A stretch of 64,000 nt of DNA from Petaurus breviceps papuanus (lineage: Eukaryota; Chordata; Mammalia; Diprotodontia; Petauridae), in NCBI GenBank assembly GCA_028583685.1, contig JAMXIF010001210.1, positions 6,989,862 through 7,053,861 of the forward strand. The letters are read 5' to 3'. The notes under the pieces were generated by a model, which had not been told where the DNA came from, did not search any database, and saw only the letters and a program-made list of their open reading frames with translations. A program made the position numbers and the translations under genes. Every line of letters begins with the position of its first letter. Position 1 is the stretch's first letter. Shown here in pieces: positions 32,430 through 42,314 of this stretch.

Positions 32430-32750
32430 AGAGCAGCTGGGTGGTGGTGGCGGTGGCAGGGGCGGCGGTGGTGGCGGTAGTAGCAATACGCAGAGCATCA
32501 GGCCTGGTGTCATAAAATACCTGAGTTCAACCACAACCTCAGATACCTCTAAGTCTAAGTGACTCTAGGTAAGTCCCTTTACTTCTTTTGCTCTCAATTT
32601 CCTCATCTGCAATATAGAGATAACAATTGTTTATAGTATCTTTACCTCCCAGGGTTGTTGTGAGGATCAAATAAGATAATTATTTTAATTATTATATTAT
32701 AGTGTAATTCACAGTGTCTGGTGCATAGTAGGTACTATATAAATGTTAGT
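32430..32750 (+). mobile_element. SINE/MIR copy with an expanded GGT/GGC tract in its head
   Basis: gagcagctgggtgg is the SINE head, which should run on as 'cacagtggatagagc'. Instead about 40 bases of TGG/CGG triplets (32439-32484) intervene before gcagagcatcaggcctggtg. The body and MIR-like 3' end follow (ccagggttgttgtgaggatc, ctggtgcatagtaggtacta). Confidence 0.7.
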
Positions 32751-32810
32751 GATGATGATGATAAGAAGGAAGTAGAAGGAGGAGGAAGGGGAAGAAGGAT
32801 GAAGAAGTAG
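32750..32810. repeat. GAT/GAAG-rich purine tract
   Basis: gatgatgatgataag followed by gaagga-type repeats at the SINE 3' end. Confidence 0.7.
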
Positions 32811-32999
32811 TTTGTCTTAAAAGTAGCACATGAAAAAGAGTGATGGTGAGTAAATCTCGAAAGCAGGATTGGCATCAGATTGTGAAGAACTTCAATACCA
32901 AAAGTTTGTATTTTATTATTCCCAAGGCAATAGAAAGCCACTAAACTTCTTGATCAAGGAAGTGACATAGTCAGACTTTTAGAAATACCAGTTTCATTG

Positions 33000-33535
33000 T
33001 GATACTGAGGATTGATTACACAAGAATCATAGGAGTGCTGAAAGAAACCTTGGAGATCATGTAGTCTAACTGGTAATTTCACTAATGGCTAGAATAATCT
33101 GTCAGCTTCCTTTTATGGAAGCTTTTTTCTCGCAATTGGAGTAGCCATACATCTTAGACAGATAGTCAGATGTGAGTTCAAGCCCCAGTCTTGTCTTTTA
33201 TTGAACCTGTGACCCTGAGCAAGTCACTGGGTTCTTAAAGCCTCTATTTTGTCATCTATAAAATTAGAGGAAGCCACTAGGTTCCCCCTGACCTCTACAT
33301 TTCTTGAGTCTAATAAAGACATCACATTGATCCTGCTGCTGATTTCTACTTTTATTTCAAAGCCCTGAATTGCTGATTCATAGTTCATGAAAGAGACATT
33401 CATTTTACATGCACTGAAAAGGTCTATTAAATATTTGACGCTGTTCCATCTCACTAGATTTCCTTCATCTGTAAATTCAAAGGGTTGGACTAGGTGACCT
33501 ACCTTGGAGGTTTCTTAAAGCTCCGATTCTGTGAG
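33000..33535. mobile_element. Cluster of old SINE fragments
   Basis: Antisense tail (aagaatcataggagtgctga, 33021) and two sense tails: ttgaacctgtgacc to cccctgacctctacatttct (33200-33300), and gggttggactaggtgaccta, then aaagctccgattctgtga (33483-33533). Confidence 0.55.
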
Positions 33536-33636
33536 TTTGGAACTATTGACTGAAAAGATGTTTGCATCATTTTCTGATCATTCTTTTCTATTATTTGTTC
33601 ATGTTGCATTCATCATAATAGTATGCAATTGCTTTG

Positions 33637-34465
33637 CAGGCCTATCTCATTTTATTGCACTTTGCTTTTTTGTGCTTTGCAAATATTGTGATTTTTTTTA
33701 TAAACTGAAGTTTTTGTGGCAAGCCTGCTTCGAGCAAGGCTATTATCATTTTTCCAACAGCATGTGTTCACATTGTGTCTCTATGCCACATTTTGGTAGT
33801 TCTCATAATATTTCAAATTTTTTCATTATTATAATAAATATTATTATGATCTGTGATCTTTGATGTTGTTATTGTGATTGTTTTGGGGGTGCCGTGAAAC
33901 ACACCCATCTAACTCTACAAACTTAATTGATGAATGTTATGTGTACTGAATGCAACTGACCATTCCCCATCTCTCTCCCTCTCTTTGAGCTTTCCTATTC
34001 CCCAAGACATGACAATATCAAAATTAGACCTATCAATGAACCTATAAGGGCTTCTGAGTGTTCAAATGAAAAGAAGAGTCAGTTGATGTGGCAAACTTCA
34101 TTGTTACTTTAAGAAATTGCCTCAGCCACCCCAACTTTCACCAACTACCACCCTGCTCAGTCAGTAACCATCAACATTTAGGTAGGACACTCCAGCAGCA
34201 CAAAGATTATGATTTGCTAAAGGCTCAGATGATGCTTAGTACTTTATAGCAATAAAGTATTTATTAGCAATAAAGTACCAATAATTAAAGGTATGTACAT
34301 TTTTAAGACATGATACTATTGCACATTTTATAGATTGTAGAGAGTGTAAACCTAACTTTTAGATGCTCTGGGAAACCAAAAAATTCATGTGACTTGCTTT
34401 ATTAGAATACTCATTTTATTGCAATGGTCTGGAACTGAAGCCGCAGTATCTCTGAGGTTTGTCCA
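33637..34465 (+). mobile_element. Tigger1-like pogo DNA transposon, internally deleted (~829 bp)
   Basis: The left side follows Tigger closely: caggcctatctcattttatt, aaatattgtgattttttt, gtggcaagcctgcttcgagc, atttttccaacagcatgtgt, ccccatctctctccctctct. It stops just inside where the transposase begins (gagtgttcaaatgaaaagaa, giving Cys-Ser-Asn-Glu-Lys-Lys-Ser-Gln). It then jumps to the family 3' part: cttcattgttactttaagaa, gcagcacaaagattatgatt, gggaaaccaaaaaattcatg, ctgaagccgcagtatctctg. The right end (gaggtttgtcca) mirrors the left, and a TA follows. Nearly all of the transposase is missing. Confidence 0.85.
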
Positions 34466-34479
34466 TATAAGAATGGAAC

Positions 34480-34955
34480 AAATTGTACTAGTTAATGTAA
34501 AACAGGAGAGATGTACTTTACACATATTTATATAATGTGTTGTTTCTTTGTTATATATGGTATATATTGAGTACTTGCTTTAAAATCTGTTCCATAGGGG
34601 CTGTTTAAAGGTGAACTCAACTATAGACTAGCTTCCAGGATCTGAAATCAGGTATCCTTCTCTTGTTCCCCTGGTAGGAATGACGATGTTACAAATACTG
34701 AATCTGAAGGCAGTACCCTGCTTTAGGCATTTACAACACATACTCAAGTTTGGTAGGACAAATGAAGATAAGTGTCAAATCCTAAAAGGAATGAAAGGGG
34801 GGTGATCCTAAGCTAATTACTTCAAAAGAACTTCCTTCATTATAGCTGATTTAAAAAAAAAAGAATGAACATACAAAGACTTTCTTTTAAATAAGAATTT
34901 GAATGCTTAAATGGTTGTAGCCTCTAGATACGTCCTATGACTTATGAGAATATTG
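34480..34955. other. Unassigned noncoding DNA
   Basis: No recognised repeat or gene. Confidence 0.35.
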
Positions 34956-34959
34956 TCAT

Positions 34960-35110
34960 GAATGAATGAAGAAACATTTATTAAGCATTTAATATGTGCC
35001 AAGCACTAAGCTGAACCGTGGGAATACGGATATGAAAATGAGGCATTCTCTTTCCTCAAGGACATTTATTCTAATAAAGATGGATAATACATACAAGAGG
35101 ATGGGGTCTG
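34960..35110 (-). mobile_element. L2 3' end (antisense)
   Basis: gaagaaacatttattaagca, tttaatatgtgccaagcact, ctttcctcaaggacatttat. Confidence 0.65.
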
Positions 35111-35339
35111 GGGATGCCGAATTGATTCATTGGGCAGCAAAATGACATACACTTTTCTGGTTGCATTGTAGTCTTGATTTGATCATGCTGCTCACCCATA
35201 GTAGGGGATAGGAAGGGAACAGGTGTCTGTTTTAAAATACAATTTCACAATTTCATTTTTAGAATTTTTTTGGCCCAGGCCTGCATTTTCATTGGTAGAA
35301 AATTCTCCATCATAACAGATAATCAATTGGTCTATCTAT

Positions 35340-35790
35340 GTTATCTATGGCAATGAGAAAATAAGTGACTCATTTATAGTCACACAACTAGTATATTTCA
35401 GATGAGAAAACTTGAACCTAGGATCTCCTGATTCCAAGGTCAGCCTTCTGATCTTCATACCATACTGCTTCTTCACATTTTGATTAATCTTATTTCTGTT
35501 TACCTCCCAAATACAAGGCCTCCTTCCTGTTTACCTTAAAACTGCATATAGAACTGGTGGCAGATTATTTCCTGCCTTTAGGATTTCCGTTTCATCAACA
35601 TTTTAAGTTTACCAATACAGGTGATATGATAAAGGAAAATAAAAGCATTAGCTTTCGAGTCAAGAAGACTTGAATTCAAATGCTCCCTAAAATACCAGCT
35701 ATGTGGGTCCATGGTTAGACCAGTTAACTTGTGTCATACTGCTTCTCATTTCTATAAAATGAGGTGTTTGGATAAAATAAGGCAGGATGG
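35340..35790. mobile_element. Two old SINEs, minus then plus
   Basis: Antisense MIR-type at 35340-35475 (aataagtgactcatttatag, ctcctgattccaaggtcagc). Sense SINE at 35625-35790 (tttcgagtcaagaagacttg, ctataaaatgaggtgtttgg). Confidence 0.55.
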
Positions 35791-35884
35791 TATAAGTGGA
35801 AGGGATTTTTTTTTCCTAGACGTCCATGGTCCCTAAAGGGCTGAAAATAGATTTCAGGGGGTTTATAAACTTGGTCTGGAAATA

Positions 35885-35975
35885 TGTGTGCATGTATATC
35901 TATATATGCATATATACACATGCACATGAATATATGTATATATACATATATTTGTATGCATATATGTATAGTGTG
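35885..35975. repeat. TA/CA-rich simple repeat
   Basis: Alternating tatata, cacatg and gcatata words. Confidence 0.8.
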
Positions 35976-36109
35976 GAGAGAGAGTTTTTATTTTCACCAA
36001 CTTCTAACCAAATTTTAGAATTTCCTTCAATTATTTTTAAATGTTATTCTGAGAAAAGGTTAGACAGATTTCACCAGACTGCCAAAAAGATCCAAAACAC
36101 AAAGATTAC

Positions 36110-36620
36110 AAACTGGTATAGTAAATAGAGTACTGCACTTGGGTTCTAACCATATTGCTGACACTAGTTGTATGGCCATGGACACATCACTCAATCTCTA
36201 TGAGTCTCAGTCTTCTCATCTGCAAAATGGGTATAGGAATTGCACTACCTATTTCACAATGTTGTTGTAAGGGTAAAGGAGATGATGGATTTAAAGTAAT
36301 TTGCGGACTTTAAAGCATTGTATAATTATCATTATTGTTCAAGGGGAAAGTGAGTCTGAAAATGCATGGTTTAATAATGTAACAATAGCTAGGATTTCTA
36401 CAGCACTTTAGGATTTGCAAAATACTTTACAAATATTATTTTACCTTCACAACAACCCTTGGAGATAGGGGCTGTTATTAAATGAGGTAACTGAAGCACA
36501 GATCCTTAAGGGACTACCCTTATCAGACTGGTCACCCGTCTAGTAAATGTCTCAGACTGGATTTGAACTCACGTCTTCCTGACTCCAATTCCAGTGTTCA
36601 ATTGTCTGCAACATGTAGCT
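36110..36620. mobile_element. MIR sense (36110-36340) and MIR antisense (36385-36620)
   Basis: Sense: ctggtatagtaaatagagta, ctgcaaaatgggtataggaa, cacaatgttgttgtaagggt. Antisense: atttctacagcactttagga, tcacaacaacccttggagat, ggatttgaactcacgtcttc. Confidence 0.7.
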
Positions 36621-36689
36621 GACTCACAATGATAATTGAGTAGAACTCAACAACAGAACCTGAGCAGACATCTGTAACTGGCTTGAAGC

Positions 36690-37230
36690 TTTATATGAGA
36701 CCACAAGTCAGCTCGAATTCACAAACACAAAAAGAGGCATTTTTAATTGATTGCTCGCCAACCCTGGAGAACCTCTACAATGGGAAAAGTGCAGACAAAT
36801 AATATTATTCCACTTAATTGCATTGCTTTAAACAATTTATTGAACTGTTTTCAGCATTTTTCACAGTGTACAGAGGCGGCATATCAAATACTATATGGAA
36901 GAAGGGAGAATGGCTTGGGGAGCTAGGCCATGACTAATTTATAACCTGCAGAAACGGCCTCACATTTAGTAAGGTATTAATTGCATTCAGGTGACACAGC
37001 TGTAGTTGGAAAGATAATTTTGTGCACCTTATCTGCCCTGATGGGAGTGCTGGATGCACCCCGCTTACAATGAAGTAGGAAAGGTAATTTTATGCCCCTC
37101 ATCAGCACTTGTTAATAAACACTTAGCAGTCTGACTAGGAAGATGCCCATTTATATACTATCACAGTTAATGAAAGACATCAATGAATAATTATGGGGAG
37201 TGTGAAGTTTACTGTTCTTTAAACTTGCTA
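36690..37230. other. Candidate conserved noncoding element with an internal repeated motif (inferred)
   Basis: About 540 bases without a recognisable repeat. It is rich in homeodomain-like TAATTG/TTAATTA words and E-boxes (caggtgacacagctgtag). A ~35-base unit occurs twice, 71 bases apart: ggaaagataattttgtgcac (37008) and ggaaaggtaattttatgccc (37078). The pattern suggests paired binding sites in an enhancer, but no conservation evidence is available here. Confidence 0.33.
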
Positions 37231-37234
37231 ACCA

Positions 37235-37615
37235 TTTCTGGGGAACTGTTGAGAATGACAGGAATATAAATGTTTATTTAAAATACACCCTCTCCTCATT
37301 TCTCACCCTCAAAACTAGTAATTTTCTTATGTTCTCTTAGGACAGTAGCAACCCATCCAAATGAAAAGAGAAAAATTTAAATTAATCTTCTCTGTGTTCT
37401 AGACCTGACTTACAGTAGGCATTTAATAAACATTAGCCGATTGATTTAGGAGTTGCGAAATGTCAATATTTTCCTATGTAAAATATCATAACTTAAGGCT
37501 GAAATGATGTTAACATCCAAAGCTGGAGAAGAACACTTAGGAAATTTACTAATAGTCAAATTCATATGGCTATTGTTAGCTACATTAATTCCATTAAACT
37601 AAGTCAAGAAGCCTT
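37235..37615. other. Unassigned DNA with an L2 terminus
   Basis: ctgacttacagtaggcattt, then aataaacattagccgattg (37405-37445) is an L2-type 3' end. The rest is unassigned. Confidence 0.45.
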
Positions 37616-37619
37616 GTTG

Positions 37620-37763
37620 AAAAGCCCAGTTGTCTTGATCCCTGCTCTCAGGAAATCTTTGGTATTGAAGGTAGCAACTCCTGGAAACCTAGCCCAAAGA
37701 GTGGTATGTATGTGAGTGAGTGAGTGAGTGAGTGAGTGAGTGAGTGAGTGAGTGAGTGAGTGA

Positions 37764-37810
<47 letters not shown>

Positions 37811-38245
37811 GGATGAATCTTACAGAGATGGTCTTTGTTATTTTGAGGAAGTAGCCAGTCTGATCAGAAGAGACCCTTACCAGACTAGACCCTTCTTCTT
37901 GATTGTAGAACTTTCCAGGAACAGAGTCACTATTAGGACCTGCACCCTACCTTCTCCCATTACCAGCACTCTAGGATTAAGCCCTACTCACTCCAGGCCA
38001 GATATTGGTCTGGGCTAATGTATAAAAGCACTACTTCCTTCCCCTATAAATCTGCAAAAGGAAACCCTTAGTCACTTGGGACAAAAATCCCAAAATGTGC
38101 CAGTGGAGCTGAGATCTCATTGCAGATTGCAATCTTTCCAAATCTGTCCTTTAGTCTATGTCCTCTAATAAATCCACCACTAGGTGGAATAATGGAAGTC
38201 TGCCTCTTGTTCTCTTGACATTCTGTGATAATACAGGGGATATTT
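37620..38245 (+). mobile_element. Possible solo LTR of an old retrovirus-like element (low confidence)
   Basis: A TATA-like word (atgtataaaagc, near 38019) is followed about 150 bases later by an AATAAA signal (near 38168). A GC-richer block lies upstream. The order resembles the U3-R-U5 of a long terminal repeat. No internal viral genes lie next to it. Ends and family could not be fixed, and a microsatellite lies in its left part. Confidence 0.28.
37713..37809. repeat. Compound (TGAG)n(TG)n microsatellite
   Basis: About fourteen tetranucleotide units of GTGA pass directly into about twenty TG units, so one repeat probably evolved from the other. Confidence 0.95.
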
Positions 38246-38279
38246 AGGTTTTCCATTGGTTATCCCTTAATCTCACCAT

Positions 38280-38510
38280 ATGACTGGCCCATCTATTCTC
38301 CTCTTACCGCAGTCATTTCTCTGATGACAGTTTTTTATTTATACCGATTCTTGGGTACAACTTCACATTTATAATGGATTGCTGCCTACTCATACTCACC
38401 ATGAACCTCTCTACTTTCCTTTGGCTTAACCTCAACCTCCAATTATTCAGAGACTGTAGTATATACCTTGACTCATAGCCATACAACAAACATATTCTCA
38501 AAGCATGCTG
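38280..38510 (-). mobile_element. RTE (BovB-like) LINE fragment, C-terminal reverse-transcriptase region
   Basis: The minus frame carries LLYGYES, then LRLSQRKVERFMVSMSRQQ and INVKLYPRIGI. This matches the RTE pattern LLYG-C-E-(S/T)-W ... LR-TQR-MER-MLGISR ... R-TG(I/V). RTE elements supply the tails of Mar1 SINEs. Many substitutions; inactive. Confidence 0.65.
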
Positions 38511-38700
38511 TCTACACTCTGATCATCATCCCCATCTTCCCCTAATACTTCCAACCTTGTACTTAATTCCTGGGTTGAAAGGCTCAGATAGGTGAGCTTT
38601 TGTCTTTCTCAGAATTAAGGTTTTCACCTAACTTCTTGGCCACCATTTCCAAACTGCCCTGTTTCAAACCTGTTGCTCCTCTCCCCATTTTTGTGTTGCC
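38510..38700. other. Unassigned noncoding DNA
   Basis: Possible L2-type pyrimidine-rich text, not assignable. Confidence 0.3.
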
Positions 38701-38815
38701 TTCTATTAGAATTTAAGCTCCTTGAGGGCAAGGGATGACTTATTTGCCTCTGTTTGAACTCTAAGAGTTTAACAGAGTACCTGACACATAATAAATTATT
38801 AATAGATTCTCACTT
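38700..38815 (+). mobile_element. L2 3' end
   Basis: agaatttaagctccttgagg, gcaagggatgacttatttgc, acagagtacctgacacataa. Confidence 0.75.
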
Positions 38816-38966
38816 TTTTTTAAGCAATTGGGGTTAAGTAACTTGCTCAAGGTTACATGGCCAGTTATTTCTGGGTGTGGTGCTAAGTATCAGAGCCCGG
38901 ATTCGATCCCAGGTCATCCTGACACTGGGGCTGGTGCTCTTACTTGCTAAGCCACCTGGCCGCCCC
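38816..38966 (-). mobile_element. Young-type SINE with perfect target-site duplication
   Basis: Poly(T), aagcaattggggttaagtaa, ggccagttatttctgggtgt, ggattcgatcccaggtcatc and cacctggccgcccc. Identical tagattctcactt flanks it at 38803-38815 and 38967-38979. Same subfamily as 1861-2019 and 3551-3843. Confidence 0.88.
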
Positions 38967-38979
38967 TAGATTCTCACTT

Positions 38980-39398
38980 CTTTTTGACCAGTGCCACCTA
39001 GTAGTTATCTTAGCATTAAAGAATTGGGCCCTGGTTGAGAGAAAACCTTAGGTTCATTTCAAAGAGCTGTATGATTTCTTTGTATGTTGAAATGAATCAG
39101 TATATAAATCTTCTTAAATATATTGAAATGATTATTATTGATATTCTTTAGATTTTACTTCATCTTCTAAACCCTATAACATGTGTCTGTGATGACCAGG
39201 AGTCTCTGTATCACATCCCCCTCCCACTTCCTATTTGCCATATTTGCTCTATCCACAGAGGGCATACTGTGGTATTCACCAAGCTCCCTGTTCTTCTCAG
39301 GCTTCCAGAAAAGCTGGATGCCCTTTATCTCTTGTGGGTTCCACTACATATCTTCAACTGTGTAGGTGGTAGTGAGAGTCTCAATATAGTCTAGGAGT
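38980..39398. other. Unassigned noncoding DNA
   Basis: No recognised feature. Confidence 0.35.
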
Positions 39399-39410
39399 TA
39401 CATCTTCATC

Positions 39411-39656
39411 TTGGGCAGGTAGGTGGCACAGGGGATAGAGTACCAGACCTGGAGTCAGGGAGATCTGAGTACAAATATGGCCTTATGCACTTACTAGCTG
39501 TGTGACTTTGGGCATGTCACTTCACCCTATTTGCCTCAGTTTCCCCATCTATAAAATGAACTGGAGAAGGAAGTGACAAACCACTCCAGTATCTTTGCCA
39601 AAAAACCCTGAAATTGGGGTCATGAAGAGTTAGCATTACTGAATAACAACAACAGA
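39411..39656 (+). mobile_element. Mar1-type SINE with target-site duplication
   Basis: ttgggcaggtaggtggcaca head to gaataacaacaacaga. The 12-mer tacatcttcatc flanks it at 39399-39410 and 39657-39668. Confidence 0.88.
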
Positions 39657-39865
39657 TACATCTTCATCATCAAATTAAACATAACAGTTCAGGGCTCTCC
39701 ATCCAATTGTCTCTTCTATTTTGTTCTGTACCTACTGTCTTTAAAGTCAATTAGAAACCTTGTAGGTATATACAAAACTTTGAGGAAAATTATAGAAATA
39801 AATAGAAATAGGTTCATATGGATAGCTTGCACATTTCTCCTGATCTAAAGCCATTTCTAATCATC

Positions 39866-40030
39866 GTGATCTATATCTTGCCACTCGGCCCAGAAGACTC
39901 CAGAGGAGAAAGTGAGGCTGGTGAGTTTACACAGCCCTCCCTCACTTAAATCCAATTCACTTGCGAGCCATGACATGTCTCTCCTGTGTCATGGTCCTTT
40001 TCAAGAACGGAGGGCCAGTAACAACAACAT
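39866..40030 (-). mobile_element. Marsupial SINE of a third family, antisense
   Basis: ctcggcccagaagactccag, gaggctggtgagtttacaca, gccctccctcacttaaatcc, catgacatgtctctcctgtg. The sense counterpart is at 59587-59773. I recognise the repeat as a common marsupial element but cannot name it surely. Confidence 0.65.
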
Positions 40031-40149
40031 TCCTACTACATAACCCATTTCTTACATTTCCACCCCATAGTGGCAGGCAAGACAGAGAGCCCTGGGAATT
40101 GAAGACCCATTGCTTCTAACCCACCACCATATTCCAGCTTCACTCTCAT

Positions 40150-41455
40150 CCCTTGATTGCTAAGTCTGGTAGCCTTTTCTCAGTCTTTTTCTTTGACTTC
40201 TCCAAAGTCAAGTTTGACTCAGTTGGATCATGCCTTTCTTCTAATTACTCTTTCCTCCCTAGGTTTTCATGATAGTACTTTCTTCTAATTCTGCCTGTCT
40301 GACCATTTCTTTTCAATCTCCTTTATAGGAGTCCTCTAAACCTAGACTTAGCCCAAGTGGGCCCTCTTTTTTCTGTCCTTATTCTCTCTCTCAGTGATCT
40401 TATTGACCCCTATGTGTTCAATGATCCTCTCTAGTGCCCTGTTTCTTTTGAGGGCACCGCTGTGCTTCCATTCACCCAGTTTTATAATACTGGCTCTTCC
40501 TGGTCCCTCATCCCACATATCTAATTTTTTTTTATTAATTTGTTTGTTTCCTTTTAGTTTACAGGATTCAATTCCACAATTCCTTGAGTTTCACATTTTG
40601 TCCCCCTCCTTCCCCTCCCCCCCATGGCAGCTTATAGTCAAGTATAGGATCTGTAAATACTTTCACATTATACATTAGTCAGGTTATAAGGACGGATTGT
40701 ACTAGCTGGAATGAAAAATGGTAAAGAGGACATAAAATCAAATAAGAGAAGGAAAAAAATTAGGTATTTTGCTTCCACCTGGATATAAACTTAGTTCTTT
40801 CTAGTTCTTTCTCTGGATGCACATATTTCTCTCCATCATGAGTCTTTTGGGATTGACTTATATCACTGCACCCACATATCTAATTAGTTGGCAAATCTTG
40901 TTAATTCTACTTTCACAATCTCTAGCTTCCACATCCCTAACTTTCAACCCTATCTCTCTTCTCACAAGACATTCCTCTGAGCCTTTGAGGACATTCTCAC
41001 CTGTAATCTAGATTATTGCCAAGCCTTCCTGGTTAGTCCACCTTCTTCCAGCCTCTCCCTTTTACAATCTGTCTTCTACATCGCTGCCCAAATAATCTTC
41101 CTAAGACACAGATTGGTTTGTGTCAATATTTAATTTAAAAACATTCAGTGGCTCCCTATTGCTTCTGGTATAAAATAAAATTCCATCAGCATTCCCTTTA
41201 AACCAGCCTCTTGGTGTTCATCTTACCTTCTCTCCTCCTCTCCCTGCCCACCAACTGATATTTCAGTTCCAGCTTCTGCCTTTATGCAGATTGTGCTTAG
41301 AATGCCCTCTGCTCTAACAGAATGTGAACACCCTGAGGGCAGGGATTTCCCCCCCCAATTTTGTCTACTTTTTTTTCTATTCCCCATAACCTACTATAGT
41401 GATTTAGCTACAGTAGACTCTTAATAAGCACTTAATGAATGAATAAGACTTGTAG
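40150..41455 (+). mobile_element. L2 LINE, reverse transcriptase to 3' end, split by an L1
   Basis: ccttttctcagtctttttct and taggttttcatgatagtact come from the mid reverse transcriptase. After the L1 insertion it continues cacctgtaatctagattatt, attcagtggctccctattgc and gaacaccctgagggcaggga, and ends cttaataagcacttaatgaa. Frame is lost throughout. Confidence 0.8.
40527..40870 (-). mobile_element. 5'-truncated L1 3' end with perfect target-site duplication
   Basis: Read antisense it ends in an A-rich tail (poly(T) at 40525-40533). It contains tgatggagagaaatatgtgc, then catccagagaaagaactaga, typical of marsupial L1 3' UTRs. The 15-mer cccacatatctaatt flanks it at 40512-40526 and 40871-40885. 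Confidence 0.82.
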
Positions 41456-41459
41456 TGTT

Positions 41460-41860
41460 GCTCAGAGGGATCTGCTTGTCTTTCACAAAGACAGCATAGG
41501 GGCTATGTAAGCAGAATGCTCCAGATGGCCTCATTTCTGTTTCCAGATCTTCAGTCTCCTTCCCCATCTGTCTACCTGAGGCCAACATTTAATTTGTTTT
41601 CTATCTCTTTAATTCTGGGGAGTTTTACACTCCCCCAACTCTAGCCCCAAGCAGCTACAGAGAGAAATTTATAGGCTGCTACAAGCAGGCTACTGTTCCC
41701 CAATCTATTCCCTCTGTGTTCAAACTCCGTGTGTGTACCAAGCTCAGCTTTCTCTACTCCATTCCCCTCTCCTTCTCACCATGCGCCCACATGCCTTGTC
41801 CCTAGCTTTATTGCTAAGGCATGGATGCTTTGGATGCTACCTATTTAAGGAATGAAATCC
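41460..41860. other. Unassigned noncoding DNA
   Basis: No recognised feature. Confidence 0.35.
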
Positions 41861-42290
41861 AGTTTTCTTTCATCTCTAAATGTAGACCAAAATCCAAAGT
41901 GATAAAATGCCTTCTACTGAAAATGGGTACATTTACAAATTCTCCCAGGATTTGATCCTGTCCTAATTGAAGCTGCCTATTGGAAGAAAAACCAACAGAC
42001 TAATTAGTTTTCCTCTGAATTACACTTTAGAGATTAGTTCATTCCTGAAAGGTTTAATAGATAATGCAATTTTCAACACTGAAATCAAAGCATGACTTTG
42101 TTAGCCTTGCCTTTAACAGTTTTATTTGATGCCAAATTATCTGCTTATTAAGATGAGTCAGCAATATAGTGCTGCCTGAATGTTGTTAAAACAGTAAGCA
42201 CCAACACTGCCTAAGGAAGAGATTAATGTGTAGGAATCATGAGGTAATCTCATTAGGCTCAGAACTTTATAGGAGTACCATGATCCGTTC
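41860..42290. other. Candidate conserved noncoding element (inferred)
   Basis: Repeat-free, with dense homeodomain-like words (cagactaattagttttcctc, gagattagttcattcctg, gcttattaagatgagtcagc). An AP-1-like gagtcag also appears. Inference from texture. Confidence 0.28.
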
Positions 42291-42314
42291 TTCACCTACA
42301 TAAGGTTATGCGGT

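Larger units (their letters stand above)
32105..32990 (-). mobile_element. L2 LINE 3' region (antisense), split by a SINE
   Basis: Starts with ttcattatgtgttagtcatt and continues gtaatagagaaggtgtgagg. After the insertion at 32430-32750 it resumes with attgtgaagaacttcaatac, caatagaaagccactaaact and gaagtgacatagtcagactt. Confidence 0.65.

Noticed and set aside
32314-32562. Gly-rich and Pro-rich frames on opposite strands
   Set aside because: They are produced by the GGT/GGC triplet tract inside a SINE.
37005-37111. CRISPR-like repeat pair
   Set aside because: Only two imperfect units in a mammalian genome; better explained as duplicated regulatory sites.
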